Below are positions 1-9,903 of a stretch of DNA of 64,000 bases, in pieces. The notes beneath the pieces are model-generated. The model had not been told where the DNA came from and ran no database searches. It was given only the letters and a program-made list of their open reading frames with translations. Both the position numbers and the translations under genes were made by a program. The number at the start of each line of letters is the position of its first letter. Position 1 is the stretch's first letter. The DNA is from Terana coerulea (Eukaryota > Basidiomycota > Agaricomycetes > Polyporales > Phanerochaetaceae), in the NCBI GenBank assembly GCA_024811115.1, contig JAKOGH010000743.1, positions 124,001 through 188,000 on the forward strand, in the 5' to 3' direction.

Positions 1-377
1 CTAATAGTTGATAGGAGGCTACTGAGACACTCCTGACATGGCTCTTTCCTGAACAACTTCTCAGTCTTGAAAATTTGCTCTTGGATTCAGCCCAGCAGCC
101 GCCGGCCCGCCGCGCAAGCAAAACTGTTCTGCTTTCAAGTTGACATCGACAAGAAGACCTCGTTCTCATTGAACCACACCGCAACACAGGTAGTAGAAAA
201 TCTGAAAATTTATTTGTGGCTTTGTAGGTAATTATACTTTCTGCAGCCCTGGACTTGGTGCGGAAACACTCTACAAACTAGTCTTTACTCTTTATAAACT
301 GTTTAATACCCTTTATTTACTCTTTACTCTTTAACTACAAATATTTTGTAAAGGTAAAGTAAAGGGTTGGAGCCTTA
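1..377 (-). mobile_element. Partial hAT-like MITE, copy 1 (cut by window edge)
   Basis: These bases are the reverse complement of 12426-12802, the left half of the complete element at 12426-13171. The inner end is the terminal motif GGTTGGAGCCTTA at 365-377, preceded by clustered TTTACTCTTTA/TAAAGGTAAAG subterminal repeats. The flank after the element (GTGTGCAC, 378-385) would be its target duplication, but the partner lies outside the window. It encodes no protein, so it would depend on a transposase supplied elsewhere. Confidence 0.8.
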
Positions 378-418
378 GTGTGCACCAAATGACAAAAGTA
401 CACATACAGCAAGTTTGC

Positions 419-422
419 AAAA
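419..422 (-). terminator. Pol III terminator of tRNA-Gln
   Basis: A run of four T on the minus strand lies 21 nt past the tRNA 3' end, the usual RNA polymerase III stop. Confidence 0.5.
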
Positions 423-442
423 TACCAGGCTATTCACACCAA

Positions 443-520
443 GGCGCTACCAGGGCTCGAACCTGGGTTTTGGGAATTTGATATCAGAATCCCAAGTGAT
501 AACCACTACACTATAGCGCC
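443..520 (-). tRNA. tRNA-Gln (CUG anticodon) with 7-nt intron
   Basis: Read on the minus strand, the acceptor GGCGCTA pairs fully with TAGCGCC. The D arm (GTG/CAC), the anticodon stem TGGGA/TCCCA and the T arm CCAGG-TTCGAGC-CCTGG are all present. The anticodon loop is TTCTGA followed by an insert (TATCAAA) and T, giving U33, anticodon CUG and an intron at the canonical position after base 37. The mature form is 71 nt before CCA addition. The body closely resembles eukaryotic tRNA-Gln. A hAT-like element begins 66 bp beyond its 3' end. Confidence 0.9.
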
Positions 521-661
521 ATCGACAGCACGGAGATTGGTTACAATTAGAGGTATGTAGGGTACTGCTTATAGATAAGATAAGATTTTCTACCGAGCTT
601 CCCCAACCCCAACGGCTTAGGGTGAGCGTGCCCACAGGCACCCATAACTCTGCCTCCAACC

Positions 662-2255
662 ATGTCCGACGTCGTCAAAGGCTAGTCGGCATCAGGACAA
701 CTCTCCCCACATCACACTGACATGCAGAACAGAGCACGCGACTATCCTCCCATTGCTCTCACGAGCGCTCACTCAAATACGTTTGACCCCGCCAAGGATC
801 ATTGCCTCTCCTGCTACCCGTGCGTCAATGTAAATCCTTCATCGAAACCCAACTCACCTGACTGATGTGTTGGATCTACAGAACCAAGGAGAGCTGCTGT
901 AGCGCTTGTCATTCGCGTTGCACCACCACCCTCTTACCCGACTTCGTCTGCATCCACCCCCTCGTCCTCACAGCCGCAGACGACCGACCTCAAGGAATTT
1001 TTTGAGTTGGATTGGGTGAATGCACCCGGTTCACGGCCAGAGCTATTATTCCTGCGCAGGGAGAACCCTCAGGAAAGTACAGATGGAGGACGTATGAACG
1101 AGACGGGACATCTTAGGGAGGCGCATCTCGCCTTTCCAGGTACGTCGCAATATCTCTTGCCACCACGACGGAGCACTTATCCCATATTTTTGTCGTAGGT
1201 GGCCGCACTGAGGAAGGAGACGAAGGTGGAATGTACACCGCCATGCGGCAGACTTGGGAAGAGATTGGCCTGGACCTCGCAGAATCTGCATACACGCCCA
1301 TTGGACAGCTCGACGACCGCGAGATTACCACTTCCCTCGGAAAGCGTCTACTCATGATCCTCTCACCGTTCGTCTTCCTGCAGTTGACCCCGCAAACGAC
1401 TCCCGTGGATCCCGCTCCGGGTACGACCATGCACTGGGTGCCCCTGAGCGAGTTCGTGCCAGGCAGTCTCGCGGCCCTGGTCCTCGGCAAGGGCAACGGA
1501 AGGGATGGCAAGACGGGGGCTTAACGGAGCCCAAAACCACGCTGGTCCAGTGTCACTGTCGACGCGTCTTCGCGCCTAGCGCCACGGCACTCACCCCTGC
1601 TCCGCCTGCTCGTCCGCGTGCTTGTGGGGGACATGAAGTTCCCAGCCAATCAGCGTCGATGTCTCAAACACTACCGTGGTGTCGCCCACTCCTGTGGACG
1701 CGAACGACCGCTCTGTCGACGAGAAGCGTGCGTTTGTCGAGAACGGTGGGAACCAGAGCGGGCTGCGGAGACACGGGTCCATTCAAAAGCTGCGCTCACG
1801 CGCGAACCCCGACGGGGCCGGAATAACGAAGAGCTGAAGCTGTGGGGGCTTTCGCTGGGGATGACGCTCGACTTCCTTGCATACATGACCCCACCGTCGT
1901 CGGCGACCGGCCCCACAAACACGACGCTCTCTCTCGTACCTCCCGACGCTGCCATGGTGTTGTCGGGCGCACCCGTCATGGCCCCGAGTCTGACGTCTGT
2001 CTTCCCCGCTTCGCGTACCCAGACGTCAACTTCTGGATATGGGTCTTCGGCAAACGGTACAGAGAGGTCGTGCGCGGCTGGGAAGCAAGCGTACGCGCAG
2101 GGGGCACGAACGACCGGAGGATCAACTGGACGGGCTCGGCGCTGAATACGTTCTACGCCGCGGTGAGGAAGGCGTTGGTCGTGGTGATCGTGGTGCGCTT
2201 CATCACGCTCTTGTTGGGCCTAGCCTTGGGAGGGTGGTTCGTGTTCGGCTGGTAG
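662..2255 (+). pseudogene. Disrupted Nudix hydrolase (membrane-tethered fungal type)
   Basis: Exons from about 880 encode a leader (RAAVALVIRV...), an intron at 1140-1198, then a Nudix box starting GGRTEEGDEGG and ending with RQTWEEIGLDL; the usual RE pair is RQ here. Downstream are conserved family segments WSSVTVDASSR, LKLWGLSLGMTLDFLAYM and FAYPDVNFWIWVFGKRYREVVRGWE, and a C-terminal hydrophobic segment (LVVVIVVRFITLLLGLALGGWFVF) that would anchor it. Nudix enzymes cleave nucleoside diphosphates linked to another moiety; the relatives I recall are CoA/NADH diphosphatase-like. Breaks: an in-frame TAA at 1522, a one-base loss at CCCC 2004-2007 that shifts the last conserved block, and a TAG at 680 just after the likely ATG. 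The C-run break may be a sequence error; the stops are harder to explain away. The 5' end and the middle (1650-1820) are uncertain. Confidence 0.6.
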
Positions 2256-2751
2256 CTCACAGTGCTTCAGTCGGGCGCGCTGACTTGCTCCGCGCTGGTC
2301 CGTCCTATAGACCATAGATGCTTGGTATAGGTTCATAGCGGTTTAGCAGCCTACACATCACACATGCTTTATTCTGTTTCACGACTTTACGATCCCGCTT
2401 ACCTGACATTCCTTTAGCTTGTTGACGCATCGTTGTATGTGCGGATCTTTACCCACCATGCCTTTAGCTGTGTTGTTATAGATTTTGTTGGAATATCAGT
2501 GTACATGACCTGGAACTCTCCTATTCGATTGCCCCGCCGCGCTGCAGGCTTTGCAGATGAGCTATCTTGCTAGCGTGTTATGTAATTTACGCCATTTGTT
2601 CCTCAAGGTGAGGAGCTACGGGCGATATATCGATATCGAAGTATGCTGGGGACGTGCATGCCTTCCTGCAACTAAGTACATGTCCTGCTCGGTATTATTC
2701 GTGCATCTTGGTAAAACTGGCATCTATTTGGTTTTATTCACCACTCGGAAA
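2256..2751. other. Intergenic, no gene seen
   Basis: The stretch lies between the Nudix stop and the first 1.25-kb repeat copy. No conserved protein, RNA or repeat was recognised. Confidence 0.5.
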
Positions 2752-4005
2752 CCACATGCGGACGCGGCAGTCCTGCTTCAATATTCTGAGCGCGGCGTGA
2801 CCGTGGTCAGCCTCCTGCCCGCCCGTTCGATCGCCCGTCCGCCTCCAGCCAGCCGTCAGCCTCAGCAGGATAAAAGCCCCGTCAGTCCTATATTTTATTC
2901 AGAAGAGCACTTGGTCTCTACTAGCATCACAGGCAGGCCTGTCTACTACAAACTCCACGTCAATGATCGCTCGAGTAAGTGCCCGTTGCCTATACCAGTA
3001 CTAGTCCCTCACCACTGTTTGTCTGCGCAGATGTTTCGTCTTCAAAAGCCTTGGACATCCCGAGGAGCTTCAGTGTCTTTGCGACGTTATCAGCCGTCAG
3101 ATGTACGTCAGCCCCTGTTCTCACATAGCAAACACTCACTCACTACTACCGCGCACAGGTTCCACAGAAGTCGACTCTCTGCCACCGCTCTCCAACCTGC
3201 CTCAACCGTAACACACCACCCAGTTCGTATGGACCGCGAAACCTGTAGCGTGTCCTTCCCCCTACGACATAGAGTGGCCCCCGCCCAGCTCCCTAGAGAA
3301 AGACTCTAGAGGCGGAGCCGACAGTACCCCGTAAGGGGTCCTCGGCGAGGGGTCAACATCAGTGCCCCGCGAAACATGTAGCGGGGATTGGTGTCGGTGT
3401 GTTATCGGGACGGGTAGGGATGAGAGAGGGACGGTGAGTTGGGCTTCTACTGACGGCTGACGGAGAGGACGAGGTGAGGCGCAGTGTCGACCTGCGGCGC
3501 TCGTGAGTCCTTTCGACGTCGACCAGTGCTGCTTCATTTCATTAGCAACTCAAGTAAGTCTTCGAGCCTTTACCAACTCACTGTCTACTAAGCGAGGGTA
3601 TCTATAGGTTCACGTTCGAGCACCATCTTCCGGTGTCTCGTCATCCTTGGTTTGACCGTAGGTGTCTTCCTTTTGATCGGCGCGCGAAACCTGTAGCGAT
3701 TGTCCGAAGACGCAGAGTGCCTGTCGTCCGCGAAACCTGTAGCGGGGTCCTTCGACCGCGAAAGTGGTGTTGGGCTAGGCAGGACTTGGCGCCTCGCGAA
3801 ACCTGTAGCGGGGATTGCGAAGAGGTACGGTATGGGCTTGGATGGCGAGGCGACGACGGACGGTGCGAAGGCGGGAAGGAGAGTTGTTGGTAGATGAAGT
3901 GCGGGAGGTAGAGGTCCCAGGCCTCTGTTCGTGTCTTCCCTTTGGCACTGGTTTGTACACTGTAGGATTCTTTCGGAGGTTTCTGGTGGAGCGGATGGAA
4001 TATAA
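2752..4005 (+). repeat. 1.25-kb spliced-gene-like direct repeat, copy A
   Basis: Nearly identical to 5206-6440 in the same orientation; the 1.2 kb between the copies is unrelated. The unit looks like a transcription unit. A TATA-like GGATAAAAG sits at about 2868-2876. Three intron-like segments follow: GTAAGT near 2972 to CAG at 3030, GTACGT near 3100 to CACAG near 3160, and GTAAGT near 3555 with branch CTACTAAGC and acceptor TATAG near 3608. Open frames (for example a short peptide from an ATG near 2963) differ between the copies because of a 2-bp indel just after the second intron, so a protein product is doubtful. It could be a non-coding RNA gene, a retro-element piece or a decayed gene. 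It contains five copies of GCGAAACCTGTAGCG. Confidence 0.7.
3236..3810 (+). repeat. Five interspersed 15-bp motifs (set A)
   Basis: GCGAAACCTGTAGCG occurs at 3236-3250, 3369-3383 (ACATG variant), 3684-3698, 3730-3744 and 3796-3810. At 3369 the flanks extend it to CCCCGC-loop-GCGGGG, a six-pair hairpin. The motif sits in different reading frames within the unit, which argues for a nucleic-acid role rather than a peptide repeat. Confidence 0.8.
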
Positions 4006-5205
4006 CTGAGTGGTATCATACCAACCCTGGAGAGAGAGTATTTCTGTTCAGCATGCATGTCGTCTTCATTGGTCTGCATCTCTGCCAGTTGGTGGTGACA
4101 CACGACGGTCCTGTACACCGGTAAGATTGACGGATGAAAACCAGACGCACAGAGTAACAAACGCACTTTGTCAGCTTCAAAGCTTAGGGATACCGAGAAC
4201 CAGCATAGTTGGGCTCATTGTCTCTGCCCAGCGTGAGCAGCGCCAACCTGGGAAATGCTGCGAATCAACTTTTGGGTATGCCCGAGTGTCAATCTAACAG
4301 TCAGTCGCCGAGCAAGCGATGAACAAAGGTGCCAGGAGGGGAGTAGGTGTTGTGGACATCCTTTTCTTTCTTTCGCAAAATACACTTCAGCCTACTATAA
4401 CAAGTTTCGTCTCAGTGGTGAATGTTGTGATTGTAGGGCGGGCCTACCTACTAGATTGCAAAGAGCTTTACGCATCAAACGGTGTTGTATATGTACTGTT
4501 GTCAATTCGCCGTCGTAGCATAGCACAAGCTCGAGCTTCTACACCATTTCCTGCGCAATAGCGCACCTCATATAAATCCTTTGAACCACCACGTCTCGCC
4601 ACGGTGTCGTCGCAGTTGATCCCAGCGTTGAACGTCGCGGTTTGTCTGAAGCGTCTGTAAAAGCTCCGTTTGGTTGAGTGCAATCGGAAGGGGCTGTGCA
4701 ATCTAGGCGACGGTTGTTGGAGTGCAGCAGTCATGGTATAGACCTGGGAGGAGGCCGCGGCCAGGAACGAGTGTCTTCCACGCACTCAACCTGAACATCG
4801 CGGTCGTGGCAAGGTCGTGTCGTTACCGCTGCTCCCTTCTCGCACACGTTCTGACTGCTCAGTAGATAGAGCCTGGGCTCTAGCGGAAATGGCGTGGTCC
4901 GAAAAGGGAACAACGGGTCTGCACTCGAAGTTCAGGCCCGCATGCTGGGCAGTGGGCTCTAGTTCAGTTCGAAGGAGGGGTATCGAGTCGAGCGCACAAA
5001 AAGAGCCGTTCTCCGAGTAGATGAAGATCTGTGGAAGCTAGTATGGATTTCGGAACGTGGCGGCCACGTACAGGCTTCCTCGTAGTGCTCAATGGTAACG
5101 GCGGTCGTTGACTCGCTGCAGGCAAGTCGCAGGATAAGTACGGCCGGCGCTTGCCGGGAGGATTCGGGCAGCTCGGTCAAAGCCTGCCGCGTTTATCTTG
5201 AGAAT
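4006..5205. other. Intergenic between the two repeat copies
   Basis: No recognisable gene. Small open frames on both strands show no conserved motif or convincing splice structure. Confidence 0.5.
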
Positions 5206-6440
5206 CACATGCAGACGCGTTAATTCGGCGTCGGACGCGCCGCGGTCAGCCTCCAGCCAGCCCGTCAGCCCGTCCGCCTCCAGCCAGCCGTCAGCCTCAG
5301 CAGGATAAAAGCCCCGTCAGTTCTATGTTTATTTCAGAAGAGCACTTGGTCTCTACTAGCATCACAGGCAGGCCTGTCTACTACAAACTCCACGTCAATG
5401 ATCGCTCGAGTAAGTGCCCGTTGTCTATACCAGCACTAGTCCCTCACCACTGTTTGTCTGCGCAGATGTTTCGTCTTCACAAGCCTTGGACATCCCGAGT
5501 AGCTTCAGTGTCTTTGCGACGTTGTCAGCCATCAAATGTATGTCAGCCTCTGCTCTCGCATAGCAAACACTCACTCACTACTACCGCGCACAGGTTCCAG
5601 AAGTCGACTCTCTGCCACCGCTCTCCAACCTGCCTCGACCGTAACATACCACCCAGTTCGTATGGACCGCGAAACCTGTAGCGCGTCCTTCCCCCTACGA
5701 CATAGAGTGGCCCCCGCCCAGCTTCTAGAGAAAGACTCTAGAGGCGGAGCCGACAGTACCCCGCAAGGGGTCCTCGGCGAGGGGTCAACATCAGTGCCCC
5801 GCGAAACCTGTAGCGGGGATTGGTGTCGGTGTGTTATCGGGAAGGGTAGGGACGAGAGAGGGGCGGTGAGTTGGGCTTCTACTGACGGCTGACGGAGAGG
5901 ACGAGGTGAGGCGCAGTGTCGACCTGCGGCGCTCGCGAGTCCTCTCGACGTCGACCAGTGTTGCTTCATTTCATTAGCAACTCAAGTAAGTCTTCGAGCC
6001 TTTACCAACTCACTGTCTACTAAGCGAGGGTATCTATAGGTTCACGTTCGAGCACCATCTTCCGGTGTCTCGTCATCCTTGGATTGACCGTAGGTGTCTT
6101 CCTTTTGATCGGCACGCGAAACCTGTAGCGATTGTCCGAAGACGCAGAGTGCCTGCCGTCCGCGAAACCTGTAGCGGGGTCCTTCGACCGCGAAAGTGGT
6201 GTTGGGCTAGGCAGGACTTGGCGCCTCGCGAAACCTGTAGCGGGGATTGCGAAGAGGTACGGTATGGGCTGGGATGGCGAGGTGACGGCGGAGGGTGTGA
6301 CAGCGCGAAGAAGGGTTATTGTGGGATGAAGTGCGGGAGGCAGGGGTCCTAGGTCTCTGTTCTTGTCTTCCCTTCGGCACTGGTTTGTTCGCTGTAGGAT
6401 TCTTTCGGAGGTGTGCTGGTGGCGGGGATGGAATATATGC
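5206..6440 (+). repeat. 1.25-kb spliced-gene-like direct repeat, copy B
   Basis: Second copy of the unit at 2752-4005. The TATA-like GGATAAAAG, the three intron-like segments and all five 15-bp motifs are kept. Copy B differs by scattered substitutions and small indels (for example GTTCCAGAAG versus GTTCCACAGAAG just after the second intron-like segment). Similarity starts near a shared CACATGC-GACGCG and ends after GGAATATA. Confidence 0.7.
5669..6242 (+). repeat. Five interspersed 15-bp motifs (set B)
   Basis: GCGAAACCTGTAGCG occurs at 5669-5683, 5801-5815, 6116-6130, 6162-6176 and 6228-6242, all exact. The second copy again has CCCCGC/GCGGGG arms. Spacing matches set A, as expected if the whole unit was duplicated. 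Confidence 0.85.
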
Positions 6441-6795
6441 GAGCATCATGAAGACTTTAGACTGCTTTTCAGCCTACATAAGGTTTAGGGAGAAGGTAGT
6501 ATCAGTTCAAGATGTGTCACGCCTGGCCATTACCATGTTATCGCAACCACGTTGCCACGAGATCGCGGTCGTAACGCAGCAGAGCAGGCGCAGACGCCCC
6601 TTTCTCATAAGTCCTGGAGATTACCAAGTTCAATATGCTGATTGTGTGCGCCGAGACTTCTCGTTCACGTACATGCCTTGGGGTCTGTTCAATGAGCCAC
6701 CTCCACTACTGAGCCTGGTTAAATGGGCATTCAGTTTGCATGCGTGGTGGTGGTGCCTTCAGTGGATATGTACAGCCTTCAAAAGCATGAGCACT
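6441..6795. other. Intergenic, no gene seen
   Basis: Spacer between repeat copy B and the 3' end of the first TPR gene. Nothing recognised. Confidence 0.5.
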
Positions 6796-9047
6796 TTACT
6801 CCTCTTCTTCGCTCTCGTCTTCTTCGTCCGGAGGCACAGCATCGTCGGCCGTCAACTCGCCGGATGCCAACATCGCGGCGATGCGCTTTTGTCGCGCAAA
6901 CAGCCTGTCGAACTGCTCGCTGCGTATGCTCGTGTTGTTAGAACACTTCCAGACGGCCTCGCTCTTAAGCAGGCCCTGTCGGACGAGCTCCATGAGCGGC
7001 AGGACTTGCTGCACAGGCGACGAACAGACGTAGAGCATGTCAGCAGCGCAACACAGGTAAACTGAAATGATGAAGGATGGGTTAGATGTGCTGATGAGAG
7101 GAATGGAGACGGAGGACGTACAGGCATAGTTCTCGTCATCCGAGGGGTAAAGCTTTCCAGCTTTCTCGTATGCGCCGGCTGCCTGGAGGTAGTATTTCTC
7201 CTCCGCATCCTCGTCGTCGTCGTCGGTGTGCGTCACAGCCATTTGGCGGTAGTACATCCCGAGGGCCCTGCAATCATCCGAAATATTGACAAATGAAGAC
7301 CAAATACGGAGAGTAGAAACGCACGCATAGGCTTCGGCACGTGGGTATACGTAGAATGAGAGAAAGTAGCCCGGCTCGTTGTCTCTGCTCAGCGTACGCA
7401 GCGCTATCAAGATGTCACGGATGATGTCCATGGCGTCATGATATAGCTTCTCAGGGGGTTATTTCTCATTGTCATCCATGCACACCTAGTAAGCACATGC
7501 GTATCATCAGTTTGACTCACTGCAACTTGAAGAGAAGCCGGAGCGTACAGAGAGATAGCACTCGAGCCTCATGCGCTGCACGCCGAACAAAAACCAATCA
7601 GCGAACACGGGGCCCTTTTCTTCCTTGCTCATGTTACGGGTGATCTGCTTGCCCCAGTCGAGGACTTCCAGGATGCGATCGTAGTACTCCATACCAGCGC
7701 CGAGGTTTGTGGCAAAGCCGTTCTCCATGTACCCGCGCATGAACCAGGCACTGTGTGACGCCAAACCAATCATGTCAGCAATTACTGAAGGTACTGGCAA
7801 AACAGGACGGAGGTACCGGATGGTAGTTCCCAGTGCGTTTCGTGCAGCTTCCCAGCCCTTCTCTTCCTGCATCTTCAGGGCTTTGGTTCTGGCAAGCTGA
7901 GCCCCGCCCGAGACAAACGCTCCATCGCGACTGGTTTCCATCTTGACTAAATAGGATCGCATTAAGCCAGCTTCTCCCGAGAAAGATAACCACGCACCTT
8001 GTAGCTGTAGATGTTTGAGAAATTGAGGGTCATTGACGTGAAATACCCTTGGGTCTCGGAGGATTTCATGTACTAGGTTTGTGAGCCCCTGTTATGGTTC
8101 GTCAGTGAATGCTGTAGCGTAGTTGAGGTAGGAAGAGTGCTTGCCCCGTTCGCACCGCTAAGGCGGGTTCCCTCCCGCCCTTTGGTCTCTCGCACCATTT
8201 TGAGCACATCCATTCCTCGTTTAAAGTACTGCGACGATTGTGAGCAAACGTAGGGATAACTACTAAAATTACCAACCATATAAGCTTTACCGAGTGCGAA
8301 AGTCTACAAAGTTGAGTGTGAGTGAGTGTCCTTAATACGACAAAGGACCACTAACGCTACACGCCATTGCTTCCACGCCCTTGGACTCGAGCTCGTTCAC
8401 CATCCTATAAGCGTTGTCCCACGGCATTTTCCCCGTGTGACTAGCATCCAAGTGGGCTATCTTCGGCTTCTGTGCGCGGGCCAGCAGGGCTTTGGTTTCC
8501 TTGAGCTCGTCTTCACATTGTCGCCGAATGTTGAGCTCCGTCTTTGTCAGATTTTCCAATGGGAGCATGCTCAAAGCTTTCTCGTACATCTTGATGCTTG
8601 ACGGATATTGGCTCGTGTTCTGCGATACATAGCTCAGAATATGAATGTTCAACTTGGAGAGTGAAGCAACCTTGAGACACGCAGCCAAGCGGGCATATGC
8701 TTTGGTGTACTGAGGATCTAGTTTGGTAGCCTGCGAACCCGATTTAGGTTTTCACTTGCGTGGCAGATTAGATACGAAGCTCACCTTGCTGCAGTCCGCC
8801 GCTGCGTCCATGAACCTGCATCGCGCTCAGCGATGTAGCCCGAAACATGCAATCTGTCCTCTGCCTCAACGCACTTGCCCAAAGCAAAGGAGCAGGCTCC
8901 GCGATTCGCGTACAGCACAGCGTTGCTGCCGTCGAGATAGATCGCCTCAGAGTATCTGGCGTACGCTTTCGCATAGTCTTTCGTGACGAACAGCTTGTTT
9001 CCTTCGTCCTTGAGCTTGGCGGCTTGTTCGACAGGTGTTGAGCTCAT
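6796..9047 (-). pseudogene. TPR-repeat protein, paralog 1 (nonsense codon)
   Basis: Starts MSSTPVEQAAKLKDEGNKLF and carries an N-terminal TPR block (AKAYARYSEAIYLDGSNAVLYANRG, continuing over introns as ATKLDPQYTKAYARLAACL) of the Hsp70/Hsp90-organiser type. A family-specific C-terminal region follows: MPWDNAYRMVNELESKG, DPRVFHVNDPQF, EEKGWEAARNALGTTIR, then ALGMYYRQMAV and a very acidic end (DEEDESEEEE). I count about ten short introns, one possibly with a GC donor near 8150. An in-frame TAA at 7459-7461 replaces the Tyr found in paralogs 2 and 4 at the same position (KYP/NYP), so the gene appears dead unless the intron acceptor has moved downstream to the CCTGAG at that site. Function is unknown; TPR blocks usually bind other proteins. 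Confidence 0.65.
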
Positions 9048-9903
9048 GGAGGGCCGTGCGGATTTCGTCGCAGAACTGAATACCAGCTGAGGCCTGCCTC
9101 TCGGCAAGGGAATTTTGTAGACATGATCATAAGGTTTGGGATACGAATGTGAACGATCCTCCTCGTGGGGGCAACTCGTGAGGACGGTGGTGGCTCAATA
9201 CGGTAACTGGCAGCTTTGGATCCTAACATGACCAAACACTCACTGCACCGCTTGGCCACCGCTTTGCTGGGTTGGCGCTCTACCACCGCCACCATGTCAT
9301 GCAATGACACCCACCCACGATGTTTTCCTTTCTTGGCTGTGAAGATCGACTTGTAACCTTTTACAGCTTTGCGGCTCTGAAATGTGGTATAAGTTTCGAG
9401 TGCTCCACTGTTCTTACTCGAACCTTCAACTAGTGTTGCACCGGAGCGGCAGCCAGCTTCCAGGGCCCAGGGAAAGTGTCTGTTATGGCGAACGCCACCG
9501 CCTCCTCGCTCGTTCTGCACAGCGCTCGGTCAGCCACCCCTCGTTGGCCGAATTGGCGATTTCTCCCCGTTACCAGGTCAAAATCCCTCATGTTAGCAGC
9601 TGTCCTCCGATATCGTACCTCGCCTTGCTATAGAATATGGCGCAGTGATCGCAGTTGGCCATCCTAGGCTTTCAGCCGATGGCGCAGTGGTCGCAGTTCA
9701 TCGCCTCCATTCGCAGTCGATATGTGTGAGTACACTTCTGTCACATGTGCGTTAGCTAGCGGTGAAAATTGGCCGCTAGTGTCACCATACGAAAAACGAC
9801 CACATAGCCTCATAGAAGATCTTCATGAAGTATATAATGACCGTGGCATAGGACGACCATATTCCATCGCAAATCCTTCATCGCGCAGACTCGAAGTTGA
9901 GAA
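9048..9903. other. Intergenic between paralog 1 and hydrolase
   Basis: No gene recognised. A 20-bp near-repeat (ATGGCGCAGTGRTCGCAGTT) occurs twice, at about 9638 and 9678. The hydrolase promoter lies at the right end. Confidence 0.5.
9831..9837 (+). promoter_or_regulatory. TATA box of hydrolase gene
   Basis: TATATAA lies 67 bp before the chosen ATG at 9904, a usual distance for fungal genes. Confidence 0.5.

Noticed and set aside
2963..3230. Small spliced peptide in the 1.25-kb repeat as a mating pheromone precursor
   Set aside because: No C-terminal CAAX motif in either copy, and the reading frame differs between the two copies.
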